From Streptosporangium sp. NBC_01756 (GTDB lineage Bacteria > Actinomycetota > Actinomycetes > Streptosporangiales > Streptosporangiaceae): 64,000 nucleotides of DNA. The notes below the pieces were generated by a model. That model ran no database searches. It saw nothing but the letters and a program-made list of their open reading frames with translations, and was not told where the DNA came from. Positions 16,066 through 25,144 of the stretch are shown here, piece by piece. Each line of letters begins with the position of its first letter. The first letter of the stretch is position 1. A program made the translations under genes and the position numbers. The stretch is from positions 8,928,001 to 8,992,000 of the forward strand of contig NZ_CP109130.1 of assembly GCF_035917975.1 (NCBI RefSeq). Direction: 5' to 3'.

Positions 16066-17206
16066 GCTCATCCGGCGCGTCGAGTCGGCGACCCCTACCG
16101 GCCGCGATCGTGCTCTCGATGCGCTGCGCGCGCTGGCCATCGGCGACGTGGTACTCGGCCACTGGCTGGTGACCGCGCTGGTCGCCGACAGCGGAACCGT
16201 ACGCGTCGCCAGCCCACTGCGGGACATGCCCTATCTCGCCCCTGCCTCCTGGATCTTCCAGACCATGGCACTCTTCTTCCTGGTGGGCGGCAAAATGGCC
16301 ACCAGCAGCCATGCCACTGCCCGGGCCAGAAACATCACCTACGGGCGATGGCTGGGCATCCGGATGGCCCGCCTGTTCCGGCCGGTCGCCGTCGTGCTGA
16401 CGATCTGGACCCTGGTGGCGGCCGTGATGCTCACCCTCGGAGCGGACCTCGCGACCGTGAACGCGCTGGCCAAGCTGGTGTGGTCGCCGCTGTGGTTCCT
16501 GCTGGTCTTCGCCGCTCTGACGGCACTCACCCCGCTGGTCGCCCGGCTGCACCCGGGGTGGCCGCTGGCCACGGTGGCGGTCGTCGACCTGGTCCGGTTC
16601 GGCCTGGGCGGGCCCGCCTGGATCGGCTGGGTCAACCTGGCGGCCGGTTGGCTGGTGCCATACTGCATGGGCGCGGCCTGGGCCCGCGACCGCCTGCGCG
16701 ACCGTGCGACCGGGTGGGCGTTGCTGCTCGGCGGCGCCGCCGCAACGGCCGCACTCATGCTGTGGGCCGGCTACCCGGCCTCTATGGTGGGGGTCCCGGG
16801 TGCCCACATCTCGAACCAGTCCCCACCCACGATTGCGGCCGTCGCCTTCGGTCTCGCCCAGTGCGGAGCGGCGCTGCTGCTGCTCGGCCCGCTACGCCGG
16901 GTACTGTCCCGGCCCGCCATCTGGGCGTTCGTGGCGCTGGCGAACCTGTCGGCGATGACGATCTTCCTGTGGCACCAGACCGCCATGATCGCAGTCACCG
17001 CGCTCGGCCTGCTCACCGGCCAGACCCTGCCGGGCCTGCACACCGTCCCGGACAGTCCGGCCTGGGTGTTGGCCCGGCTGGCCTGGCTGCCGGCGTTCAC
17101 ACTGGCCCTGCTCATGTGCCGAGCCGCCTTCCACGCCCACGAACATCGACGGCACGAAGGACCCAGGCACAGCACGACCACGCCCGAACAGCCGCAGTCC
17201 TGCTGA
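16055..17206 (+). CDS. Membrane acyltransferase (acyltransferase 3 family)
   Basis: A 383-residue integral membrane protein with about ten hydrophobic helices and the short N-terminal motif DALRALAIGDVVLGHWLV. The H in that segment is the conserved catalytic-like His of acyltransferase 3 proteins. Such proteins O-acylate sugars, lipids or antibiotics at the membrane. GTG 16055 lies within the end of the preceding hydrolase gene, implying coupling. The C-terminal 30 residues are polar and probably cytosolic. Confidence 0.88.
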   Translation: MFSELIRRVESATPTGRDRALDALRALAIGDVVLGHWLVTALVADSGTVRVASPLRDMPYLAPASWIFQTMALFFLVGGKMATSSHATARARNITYGRWLGIRMARLFRPVAVVLTIWTLVAAVMLTLGADLATVNALAKLVWSPLWFLLVFAALTALTPLVARLHPGWPLATVAVVDLVRFGLGGPAWIGWVNLAAGWLVPYCMGAAWARDRLRDRATGWALLLGGAAATAALMLWAGYPASMVGVPGAHISNQSPPTIAAVAFGLAQCGAALLLLGPLRRVLSRPAIWAFVALANLSAMTIFLWHQTAMIAVTALGLLTGQTLPGLHTVPDSPAWVLARLAWLPAFTLALLMCRAAFHAHEHRRHEGPRHSTTTPEQPQSC

Positions 17207-17275
17207 TCATCGCCCCTGCGGGCATCGCGTAGTGACCGGAGATGTCCGACCAATGACATGCGTCACTCGGCAGGC

Positions 17276-17434
17276 TCATGCCGTATCGGCCTCCTCGCCG
17301 AGATCGAGATGGACCTCCATATCATCCAGCGGCGCGTTCAGGTCATAGATGTAGTCGCCGAAGCGCGGCGGACGTTGTCCTCCTGGTAGGGCGACATGAT
17401 GGCCGCGACATAGCGAAGCAGCACCATGGCTTCC
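17276..17434 (-). pseudogene. Probable C-terminal fragment of a Tn3-family transposase
   Basis: The frame reads MVLLRYVAAIMSPYQEDNVR, RFGDYIYDLN, and ends EEADTA at 17276. SPY..(H/N)..RFG.Y..DL is the usual C-terminal signature of Tn3-type transposases. It abuts the GGGG terminal repeat at 17435, and its upstream coding sequence runs into that repeat. It may be the severed tail of the tnpA at 21190-23675 or part of another element. Confidence 0.45.
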
Positions 17435-17465
17435 GGGGAAGCTGAGTGCAGAAATTAGCGGTAGC
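17435..17465 (+). repeat. Left terminal inverted repeat (Tn3 type)
   Basis: GGGGAAGCTG followed by AGTGCAGAAATTAGCGGTA; the inverted partner is at 23748-23776 and a diverged third copy at 56756-56783. The repeat cuts into the coding frame of the transposase fragment at 17276-17434. Confidence 0.65.
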
Positions 17466-17536
17466 ACTCTCCGCGACATAGGTGACTGACAGTGCAGGCG
17501 CACGTTTCGGTTCGGATATTCCTCGCGGCGTGAGGG

Positions 17537-17562
17537 TGTCGGAAAACGAGGGTTTGTCGACA
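17537..17562. other. res-like resolvase dyad
   Basis: TGTCGGAAAAC-N4-GTTTGTCGACA has two 11-base arms matching at nine positions. The layout resembles a serine-resolvase subsite (TGTC..AA...TT..GACA). A second dyad GTCACTGAG-N5-CTCAGCGAC is at 17593-17615. No resolvase gene is intact nearby. Confidence 0.4.
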
Positions 17563-17617
17563 CACGTGTAGCCGAACATGAACCCGCAGGTAGTCACTGA
17601 GGTGATCTCAGCGACTT

Positions 17618-18370
17618 TCATGTCAGGTAGCCGTGTTCGAAATGGGTGAGAACGAGCGCGGCTTTGATGATGTCGCCGATGCTGCTGGGGCCGGCGGTGA
17701 TGCGCTGAAGGGTGCGCCAGCGTTGGGTGAGCAGGGCGAAGCCGCGTTCTCCCAGGCAGCGCAGGGCGCGCAGGAGCGTGTTGCGGGTACGGGTGTCGAG
17801 GTCGAGGGGCCGGCCGTCGGCGGGTTGTCTGACCGGAGTGAGAATGCCGATGCCGATGCCGGCGCCGTCGTAGCCGGAGTCGGCCAGGGTGGGCAGGCCG
17901 TCGGCTGCGGCCTTGTACAGCGCTCCCAGAACGTGTGCGCGGGCGGCGGTCAGATCGTGCTCCGATCCGGGTTCGACGTCGGAGACCCACAACGGCAGGC
18001 CGCAGGGCGCGGACAGCGCCTGGATGTTGCCGCCGTGGTGGCGGGCCTTTCCGGAGTACCACAGGTCGATGGGCTCGCCTTTGACGCTGATGGTCTTCTC
18101 GGCGCAGCGGTCGGCGGCGATGATTGTGCCGTCCAGGATCAGATGGGTGAGGCCCTCATCGACGGCGCGCCGCAAGGCCTGGTGCAGGTCGGGTGCCTGG
18201 TCGGCCAGGACGTCGATGACCTCGTCGATGTAGCGGTAGGCGGTGGCGCGGGAGATGCCGTGGTCGCGGCCGAGGGCGGCCCGGTCGGTGCGGTCGCGAA
18301 CCCAGCGCAGTCCCATCACCGCCTGTGCGAAGCATGTCAGCGCCCGGGTACTCGGGGTTCCACGCAGCAC
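17618..18370 (-). CDS. IS5-type DDE transposase, N-terminus probably lost
   Basis: A 250-residue frame with HTH (HGISRATAYRYIDEVIDVLA) and a DDE_4-type catalytic core: HLILDGTIIAADRC, PLWVSDVEPGSEHDLTAARA and DSGYDGAGIGI, ending LVLTHFEHGYLT. Homologues carry about 30 more N-terminal residues; here an in-frame TAG lies just upstream of GTG 18370, so the element is probably 5'-truncated. It sits inside the Tn3-like unit, between its left end and the PadR operon. Confidence 0.8.
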   Translation of the reverse strand: MLRGTPSTRALTCFAQAVMGLRWVRDRTDRAALGRDHGISRATAYRYIDEVIDVLADQAPDLHQALRRAVDEGLTHLILDGTIIAADRCAEKTISVKGEPIDLWYSGKARHHGGNIQALSAPCGLPLWVSDVEPGSEHDLTAARAHVLGALYKAAADGLPTLADSGYDGAGIGIGILTPVRQPADGRPLDLDTRTRNTLLRALRCLGERGFALLTQRWRTLQRITAGPSSIGDIIKAALVLTHFEHGYLT

Positions 18371-18495
18371 GGTCTACGGGCATCTTGACAAGAACACCAC
18401 GACGCCTCGCCAGCCCAAGAACGCCATCGTGGGGCTAGACGACCGTACAACGAAGCAGTATTAATGACCGTTGGAGTGCCGCTCAACGTGGGGAT

Positions 18496-19395
18496 TCATG
18501 GCGATGATGGAGTCGTCTGGGGGAGGGCGGGCATCGTCTTAGCGGTTAGGACGGTGAGTGTCAGAGCACACAGCAGGAGCGCGAGGAGCTGGCTGGTGTT
18601 TACGACCACCATGGTCTGAGTGGCTGGATCGATCGCAGGCCACATCCATGACCAGAACTGCCAGTTGATAGTGGGCGCCATCGACGCCGAGCCCAGCACG
18701 TTCAAGATCATATAGAGCAGGGCGCCTAGGCTGACGGGCAGAGCCGCTCCCCGCCAGGAGTGGCGTGTGCGCGGCGCGTCCCGATGGAATCCGGCCAGTA
18801 GTGCCAGCACGGGCGCTACGAGCAGAAGGCTGTGCAGAGCCAGGGCCTTGTCGCTTTGATCCCCGACCAGGCCCCTTGCCTGGAGGATGGGGCTGTAGAA
18901 CAGGACAAGGGCGATCAGGGCCAGTGCTTTCGCGGTGCGCGGGCGGCCGTCGACGAGCGAGGCGAAGGTCGCGATCCATAGCAGGTAGGTGAACATCCGC
19001 ACGATCTCTTGCAGCCTCTGTGCTGATCCGGTTGTGCCGAGCGCCGTCTGGTGGTCAGCGGACAGCGAATCAAAGATTCCGTGGAGCCTCAGAAGGTCTG
19101 CGAGCCAGACACAACTCATCATCGCGTGGAAGAACAGTCCCAGCATGGCCACCAGGCGGACTGCCTGGCCCCAGGCGAAGAACCTCGGTGCCGCTCCGAT
19201 ACCTCCCAGACGTACCCGCATCGCCAGCGCGGCCACGCTGATGATCTCTGACCAGCGCGGCCGGGGGTTTTCTGCGTCGGGAGGGTCTCCCGCCCCCTCC
19301 AGGAGGGCGCAGACCATCTCTTCTTCCCGTTCGGCGCGATAGGAGGCAGGTAGCAGTCGCAGCACGTGGCGGTAGCGCTCTTCCAGAAGGCTCAC
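18496..19395 (-). CDS. Membrane protein with permease-prefix-like N-terminus, PadR partner
   Basis: A 299-residue protein. The N-terminal helical segment SLLEERYRHVLRLLPASYRA, EREEEMVCALLEGA resembles the prefix domain often found on PadR-regulated membrane proteins. Six to seven hydrophobic segments follow between residues about 75 and 290. GTG 19395 overlaps the padR stop (GTGA), so the genes are coupled. The specific function is unknown; it is carried as cargo in the Tn3-like unit. Confidence 0.8.
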   Translation of the reverse strand: MSLLEERYRHVLRLLPASYRAEREEEMVCALLEGAGDPPDAENPRPRWSEIISVAALAMRVRLGGIGAAPRFFAWGQAVRLVAMLGLFFHAMMSCVWLADLLRLHGIFDSLSADHQTALGTTGSAQRLQEIVRMFTYLLWIATFASLVDGRPRTAKALALIALVLFYSPILQARGLVGDQSDKALALHSLLLVAPVLALLAGFHRDAPRTRHSWRGAALPVSLGALLYMILNVLGSASMAPTINWQFWSWMWPAIDPATQTMVVVNTSQLLALLLCALTLTVLTAKTMPALPQTTPSSP

Positions 19396-19730
19396 GCCAT
19401 GCCTCCCACATGCCGGGCCCGCAGCCGACGACGCGCGTTTTCGACGTTTCCGGCCAGCCGTGCGGCCTCCGCTTCCAAGGCACGCGCTCCGGACTCGGTG
19501 AGCCGGTAGTAGCGGCGCAACCGCCCCTGCTGCGCCTCCTCGCGGTCTAGTGCCACCAGCTCGTCGGCAGCCAGCCGATCCAGCACGCCGTACAAGGTGC
19601 CGATCTTCAGATCCACCCGCCCGCTGGACAGCTTTTCGACCTCCTGCACGATCCCGTAGCCATGCCGTGGCTCGTCGACCAACGCGGTGAGGACGAGGAA
19701 CGCGGGTTCCGTCATCGTTCGTAGACCCAT
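19392..19730 (-). CDS. PadR-family transcriptional regulator
   Basis: A 112-residue winged-helix repressor: FLVLTALVDEPRHGYGIVQE, VDLKIGTLYGVLDRLAADEL, RRYYRLTESGARALEAEA, followed by a short dimerisation helix. Start choices are ATG 19730 or 19715; no clear ribosome site exists, and ATG 19742 just downstream of an AT-rich promoter-like stretch could be leaderless. TATATTGGTAGGCAAGATATA (about 19742-19762) is an imperfect dyad over the promoter and a probable PadR site. It controls the coupled membrane protein. Confidence 0.9.
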   Translation of the reverse strand: MGLRTMTEPAFLVLTALVDEPRHGYGIVQEVEKLSSGRVDLKIGTLYGVLDRLAADELVALDREEAQQGRLRRYYRLTESGARALEAEAARLAGNVENARRRLRARHVGGMA

Positions 19731-19970
19731 GGCCCCCATCATATATTGGTAGGCAAGATATAATGGCAGGAAGACCTTGGGAAAGATGTTGCACTGTTCG
19801 CTGGCGTGGCACGAGACGCCGATGACTCTTGCTCCAGCAGTCGCGAACAACAGCTCGTTTCAGAATGCGGCCCGTAGCTTGCAAAGGCAGATGATGATGC
19901 AGGCCAGATCAAGCAGCCCCTGATGCAGATCGGCTCGGCGTTCGGAACAGACGCGTACAAGAATGTACGA

Positions 19971-20546
19971 ATGCACATAGCTCCGTGGATGATCCTCATA
20001 GGTCCGGCCGCAGCAGGAAAAAGCACCCTCGGGAACGGACTGGCCTCGGTGACAGGAAGAAGCTTTGTCGACGTGGACGCACTGGGTGAGAACTATTACG
20101 CCGAGGTGGGATGGAGCATGGACAAGCTACGTGACCGAATTCAGGCCGTAGGCAGGGTCGCTGCCGAGCACGAGTGGGAACCTGCACGTGCTCATGCCGT
20201 GGAGCGCATCGTGGCTGACTACCCAGGCGCGATCGTTTCCCTAGGGGCCGGCCACAGCCACTACACGCAGTCTGAGCTGTTCCAGCGCGTTCAGGCCACG
20301 CTTCGCCCTGTCGACCATGTGGTGCTTGTGCTGCCTTCCTTCAACCATGAACGATCCGTACAGGTTCTACGGCAGCGCAGCCTCGCTACCAAGGGAACTG
20401 ACTGGATCAGCAAGGACGGGCACGACTTCCTCTGCCAATGGGTGCACGATCCTGGAAACCGCGTTCTCGCGACGACAGTCCTCTACACCGAGGGAGAAGA
20501 ACCCGAGCAGAGCATCAGTCGCCTCCTACAACTGATTTCGGAATGA
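19971..20546 (+). CDS. P-loop kinase, shikimate-kinase-like
   Basis: A 191-residue nucleotide-binding protein. The Walker A motif GPAAAGKSTLGNGLA follows the first strand MILI. VDVDALGENYY is in the place of the shikimate-kinase DxD region. Later VSLGAGHSHYTQSELFQRV and VVLVLPSFNHERSVQVLRQR are in the family style. The length fits small-molecule kinases of the AAA_33/shikimate-kinase clan. The substrate cannot be assigned. Starts at 19923 and 19989 are also possible. It is transcribed alone, against its neighbours, within the Tn3-like unit. Confidence 0.75.
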   Translation: MHIAPWMILIGPAAAGKSTLGNGLASVTGRSFVDVDALGENYYAEVGWSMDKLRDRIQAVGRVAAEHEWEPARAHAVERIVADYPGAIVSLGAGHSHYTQSELFQRVQATLRPVDHVVLVLPSFNHERSVQVLRQRSLATKGTDWISKDGHDFLCQWVHDPGNRVLATTVLYTEGEEPEQSISRLLQLISE

Positions 20547-20605
20547 GATCGGCGGACGTTGCGACCCGGTAGAGGTAAGGAAAAGATCGTCCGAGGTTAC
20601 CGATC

Positions 20606-20700
20606 TTGTGGCTGTTGATCTGTGGGAGCGTGTGGCGAGCTTGCTGCCACCGCTCAGGTTCGGCGATGACCGCCGATCCTGCCTGGCATGGCCAGGCCAC
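20606..20700 (+). pseudogene. N-terminal scrap of an IS5-family transposase
   Basis: LWERVASLLPPLRFGDDRRS resembles the conserved start of IS5-family transposases (LWERVARLLPP). It ends after about 30 residues. No terminal repeats are recognised. It lies between the kinase and the F420-type reductase. Confidence 0.5.
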
Positions 20701-20712
20701 CGGTGCAGGGTG

Positions 20713-21162
20713 CTACCGGACTGAAAGCGCCGTCAACCGCACGAAAGGGATCTGGCGCCAACGCCTCACCTCGTGGCGCTCGCCGAGCGAGAGGTATTTG
20801 AGGTGGCGGTCCAGCATCGCGGCATGATCTGCCTGATCAAGCCGCGCTACATCGACGTCGAAAGATCGGCCCTCGACCTCGACGGTGACGACGTCGGTGG
20901 GCTCTACGGCAAGCAGTTCGGCTGCCCAGCCGGGGCGACCTGCCGTATCGCGGTCGGCAAGGACGATGTAGTCGTCACCGTCCCGAAGGAAGGGGACCAT
21001 CACGGTACGCAGCCTCGGTGTCCGGGAGCCGATCACCGTGAGCAGCAGACCGGGCAGGCCCCGGAAACGGTACAGCACCACGCGGCCTCCGGCGATATGG
21101 AAGACCGTCGAGTTGACGCCGCCAATGAGATGAACCATCACCGTTTCGACAACGCCGACCAT
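20713..21162 (-). CDS. F420H2-dependent quinone reductase-like protein (nitroreductase / DUF385 family)
   Basis: A 149-residue split-beta-barrel protein. GLPGLLLTVIGSRTPRLRTV, MVPFLRDGDDYIVLADRD and the ELLAVEPTDVVTVEVEGRSF block are typical of deazaflavin-dependent Ddn-like reductases. These reduce quinones or nitro compounds with F420H2 at the membrane face. ATG 21162 has AGGAGG six or seven bases upstream, which separates it from the transposase frame that runs into it. It is likely a passenger captured next to the broken tnpA. Confidence 0.8.
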   Translation of the reverse strand: MVGVVETVMVHLIGGVNSTVFHIAGGRVVLYRFRGLPGLLLTVIGSRTPRLRTVMVPFLRDGDDYIVLADRDTAGRPGWAAELLAVEPTDVVTVEVEGRSFDVDVARLDQADHAAMLDRHLKYLSLGERHEVRRWRQIPFVRLTALSVR

Positions 21163-21189
21163 CGCCCGCCTCCTAATCACGCAAGTGTT

Positions 21190-23675
21190 GCACGGCGGCG
21201 TCCAGGTACAGACTGTTCCACAGACGGCGCGGGTGTTGGTGCACCACAGCCGGGTGTCGCCGAGGTCGGCGATGCGCGGAGAGAACTGGTAACCGCAGAT
21301 CGCGAACAGGCCGAACACGATGTCGCTGTAGGAGGCGGTGTCAGTGACCACCGTCTCGGGCTTGTCGCCACCATCCAGGTTATGGATGGCGTCCAGGATG
21401 AACAGCGAGTCGCGCAGAGCGCCGGGCACGACCAAGCCACCGATGCCCATCACCTGGTCGTTGACCACGTTCAACCAGATCGCGCCGCGTTGGCGGCCGA
21501 AGTAGGTGGGGTTGTGGCCGGTATGCAGGTTCTGCACCGAGACCACGAAGCGCAGCCCGTCGGCGGAGGCGATCTGCCCGCCGCCCCAGGTCTTGACGAT
21601 GTCCAGACCCGCTTGAGCGCTGATGAGGCGGGCGTTGGCCACGGAGATCGTCTCGGCGCGCAGGTAGCCCTGGTCGACCTGCAGAAGCCGGGCCCGGGTC
21701 AGGGCGGGCACGTTCGGCTTCTCGATCGGAACCAGCCCGACGTTGCACGCTTCGGCCACGATGAGGGCGGCCAAGCTCATCGGGAAGTCGTCCATCGCCG
21801 CATCGGTGCCGGAGACGTGGGTGAAGTCCGCGGACAGGCCGGTGCGGTCGAAGACCTCCAGCAGCAGCTCGGGGAAGTCCAGCCGGGGCAACATGCCGTC
21901 GACCAGGTTGCGCAGCTCCTTCATCAGCGGTGGTTCGGCCAGCGGGCCGAGCTTCTCCAACCGCAGTCGGCCACCGACGAACTGCACCGCGGTGTTGCCG
22001 CCGAGCCCGTCCAGCACGCGGACGTAGGCGCCCTCTAGCGCGCTGGCGAGTTCGGCGCCCGGCCCGGCTCCAGCTCGAGTTCCAGCGAAGTCAGCAGGCG
22101 TGGCCGCGCCTGCTCCCATGCCTGGCCGTCCAGCAGCCGGGCTCGCGGATCGCTCCATCGCTCCGAGCCGTCGGTGAACACATCGCGCCGGCGCAGCGCG
22201 GTGTGCAGGTGCATGAGCGCGCACAGCACGAACGCGGCCTTGTCGACCTGCCTGTCGGGAAGATCGGGGTTGCGGTACACCAGCGGCCGCCACGACCCGG
22301 TGATCAGCTCGTCATGCGCGGCGATGTCACCGGGCGCGTAGCGGCGGCGGCGCTTGGCCATCACCGCGGCCGCGCGCACCATGGCCAGCACCGGTGTGCC
22401 GGCCTCGACCGCGCGGAACCGGATCGTGGACAGCAGCGGCTCGATGAAGCCCTGCACGGTGCGGTAGCGCTTGACCAGCTCGGCCCGCCACTGCGCGGCC
22501 GCGTCGTCATCGCTGACCGGCACGAACGCCGCCACCGTCTCCACCACCGTCTCCACCACCGAGGCCAGCTTCTCGCGCGGCACCACCTCCTCGATCGCCT
22601 TCCACACCTCCACCAGCGACACCAGCCGCTCCTCGGTCGCCTCCGGCACCGCCATCAGCACCTCCATCGCCGAGGCCATCATCCGCGCCGCGCTGCACAA
22701 CCGTGGGAAGGTCCGCAACTGCTCGACCTTGCCCGCCCGCTCCGCGCGAGCCAGCAGGTTGGAGGAGATCAGCAGATCCAGCACGTCCAGAACGTCATCG
22801 ACCGAAGAGGTCTCCAGGTGCCGCACCGTGGCCAGCAGCATCGCGCCCTGCCGATCGGCTGCCAGATCCCGCAGCGTGGGCGCCTTGGCCGCCAACCCGT
22901 ATCGGGCCAGCGTCCCCAGCTTGACCGCCGGCACCGGATCGGTAGCCACCTGTCCGGCGCCAAGCTGGGCGATCTCGGCCACCCGGCGTAATTCGTCGGC
23001 CAGCACCCGGCCCGAGGCCTTGGTCGGTGCCGTCCGCAACCGCTCCAGCTCTGAGCGGCGCTTGCCGTCCGGCACCTCCAACAGCCCCACCAGCGCCGCG
23101 CGCATCTCGGCCGGAAACCGGCCTGACAGCAGCGCGTGCAGCCGCTCGTTCTCCGCCCGCCGCACCTCTCCAACCAGCCGCACCAGCACGGTCATGCCCG
23201 GCAGCAGGATGCGCTCCTTGAGCATGTGCACCCGGGCTCGGTCGAACAACGCCCGCGGCCCCTCGGTGGTCGACCACACCCGGGCCGCCACATACCGGCG
23301 CACCTCGCTCTCGCACGAGCAGAAGTCGCGATAGTCCAACAGATCCCGGATCTCCCAGGCGTGCTCATAGGCGGTCTGCTGGCGTTGGGTGTAATCGGGA
23401 AAGCAGACCGGGTCGACGTCCAGCTGTTCAGCGGCGAACGCGACCGCGCCGCCGGGTACCGCGGTGGGGTTCTCGGTCAGGAAGACCCCCAGCATCCGTA
23501 CCGTGCCCCACTGCATGGCCCAGCCGAGCTTCGTGGCCGGACGCCGTTTCGACGCCAGCGCATCCAAGGCACTGCGATCCAGCCGGAAGAACTGCTCCAG
23601 CTCCGCAGACGAGGGCTCCTCGGGGAAGCGGCCATAGCGGGCCACCTGCTCATCAGAGAGAAATTCAAAGGGCAT
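21190..23675 (-). pseudogene. Tn3-family transposase (DUF4158 type), frameshifted and 3'-truncated
   Basis: From ATG 23675 (MPFEFLSDEQVARYGRFPEE) the DUF4158 N-terminal domain and middle region run to about 22050. A frameshift there moves to a second frame with the DDE domain: KTWGGGQIASADGLRFVVSV (first Asp), TVVTDTASYSDIVFGLFAIC (second Asp), RIADLGDTRLW. Coding then stops and the last 150 or so residues, including the catalytic Glu, are missing. The start lies about 70 bases inside the right terminal repeat, as in intact Tn3-type elements. It is inactive. Confidence 0.85.
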
Positions 23676-23747
23676 GGCCCAGGAACGTAGGCCCCGCAAC
23701 CAGGCCAAACCCGCCCCGTCACCGAACCGAAACGAAGATCAACTCTA

Positions 23748-23776
23748 TACCGCTAATTTCTGCACTGATCCTCCCC
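23748..23776 (-). repeat. Right terminal inverted repeat (Tn3 type)
   Basis: On the minus strand it reads GGGGAGGATC followed by AGTGCAGAAATTAGCGGTA, the inverse of 17435-17465. It is placed upstream of the tnpA start as in intact Tn3-type elements. Confidence 0.65.
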
Positions 23777-23834
23777 GGAGGCCGATCGCCGACGTCGGAC
23801 GATCCGAGAAAGATCCCTTAACAGTCCGTCAGCG

Positions 23835-23897
23835 GCATCGCCGACCTGGGCGAACTCGATCCCCTGTACCTGGTTGCACGACTCTTACCGACACCCC
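23835..23897. repeat. About 60-base dispersed repeat, copy 2
   Basis: Inverted copy of 2800-2860, about 85% identical by eye. It lies just outside the right Tn3-type end. The remainder of 23777-24456 contains no recognisable gene apart from the hairpin below; an AT-rich stretch is at 24070-24170. Confidence 0.5.
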
Positions 23898-24348
23898 GAT
23901 CCCCGGTCCGGCGCCGACCGTCGCAGTGGACCATCAGGTGGACGGCGGCCGGCGCCGGCCACGAACCCCTCCCCCCGGGTGCGCCAGACAGCCAAGGCCG
24001 AACTCCGCGAGACACCGGACACCGGGACGGCACGCACCCTGAGCAGGCCTCTCCACACAAGCCTGCTCAAGTTTTTGGTAGGCGAGGCTTTAGTCCTCTA
24101 GATTTTTTCCTGTTTTTAAATGATTTTGAGCTTAACCGAGCGCCTTTACAATGTAGATTAATAACTGTCCCTACGCTGAGTCCAACGCCCCGGACGCGAG
24201 ACCTGAAACACCACGGATCCCTCCCCTGTCCGCTTCTTCCCGCCGAGAGCCCCCGGCGGCTCCTCCCCTCACGGAACACGAACAGTTGCGCCATCCCCAC
24301 CAGACGGATGGGGGACAAGGCAGAAAGACCACACGGCCTCATCCCCCT

Positions 24349-24402
24349 CCCTCGGCTGGAGTCGCCCCGCGTTTGCCGAATCGGGGCGACTCCAGCCGAG
24401 GG
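24349..24402. terminator. Long perfect hairpin, 21-bp stem
   Basis: Arms 24349-24369 and 24382-24402 are exact complements (CCCTCGGCTGGAGTCGCC...) around a 12-base loop. There is no U-tract. It stands at the 3' end of the DUF202 gene, so a bidirectional-type terminator is likely, though the stem is unusually long and perfect. Confidence 0.6.
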
Positions 24403-24456
24403 GGTCAGTCTGGTTCATATCTCAACGGCGTCGTCGATTGGATGGCGGGCAGGGGG

Positions 24457-24804
24457 TCAGATAAGAACCACGACGGCGATCAGCGCCAGGACGGTGACCA
24501 CGGTGGCGGCCGTGACCGTACCGAACCGGGCAGGGGCAAAGAGCCCGGAATCCAACTGTCGCCCAACGGACCGGTACCGCATCGTTCCGTAGCCGCTCAC
24601 CAGCAGACCAGCGAAGATCAGGATACCGCCCGAGATCACGGCGTGAACTCCTCTGTGCGGGGCGAACTTCGCCACCGCGACACCGAGCGCGGCCACGCTG
24701 ATGCCGGTGCGCAGCCATGCGAGGTAGGTCCTCTCGTTGGCCAGATGGTCCCGGGCGCGACTGCCGACGTTCGGCGCGGCCCTGTCGGGGATTTCCCCGC
24801 TCAT
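24457..24804 (-). CDS. DUF202 / YidH-family inner membrane protein
   Basis: A 115-residue protein with the DUF202 signature DHLANERTYLAWLRTGIS and three hydrophobic helices (about residues 32-50, 57-75 and 95-115). ATG 24804 has GGGAGG five bases upstream. The function of the family is unknown. It is divergent from the sulfatase gene over 340 bases that hold no other gene I can identify. Confidence 0.88.
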   Translation of the reverse strand: MSGEIPDRAAPNVGSRARDHLANERTYLAWLRTGISVAALGVAVAKFAPHRGVHAVISGGILIFAGLLVSGYGTMRYRSVGRQLDSGLFAPARFGTVTAATVVTVLALIAVVVLI

Positions 24805-25144
24805 GCGTCCTCCCGATGTGTTCGGCGACCCGGGAACGGGTCGAGGAGGGTCGAGGCAGGCTGCCGTCCCTGAGTTCCGGGTGCTCGTGGCGGAACGCGA
24901 GAGGGAGGGATTCCTCCTTCTCCGGTCCCAGCCAAGCTGGTCGTGGTTCAGGATTGGCGATGCCACGCCGACGGAGCGAAACCGCTGCCGGGAACCCGCG
25001 TGGGAAGCGATGCCAGCCTTGATCACCAGTGCGTACCCGAGGTTCGACGCATTCGCCGTCCGGCAAGCCGCCACCGAAAGCCGACGATCGAACTTTGAGG
25101 TGTTTTCTACCCTGGATAGAGCTTGATTGGGGAAAGGGCCATTT

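Larger units (their letters stand above)
17435..23776. mobile_element. Tn3-family-like transposon or its remnant, 6.3 kb
   Basis: The unit is bounded by inverted repeats that both start GGGGA and share AGTGCAGAAATTAGCGGTA (left 17435-17465, right 23748-23776). Long repeats starting GGGG are the hallmark of Tn3-family ends. Inside are a res-like dyad near the left end, a broken tnpA near the right end, and passenger genes (IS5-type transposase, PadR/membrane-protein operon, kinase, F420-type reductase). The flanking pentamers CTTCC and GGAGG do not match, so no target duplication survives. The ends may have been brought together by rearrangement. Confidence 0.6.

Noticed and set aside
16055..17206. 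Acyltransferase as part of a second biosynthetic cluster with the two-component system
   Set aside because: Only a hydrolase and sensor pair are adjacent; no scaffold-forming enzyme within 10 kb on either side.
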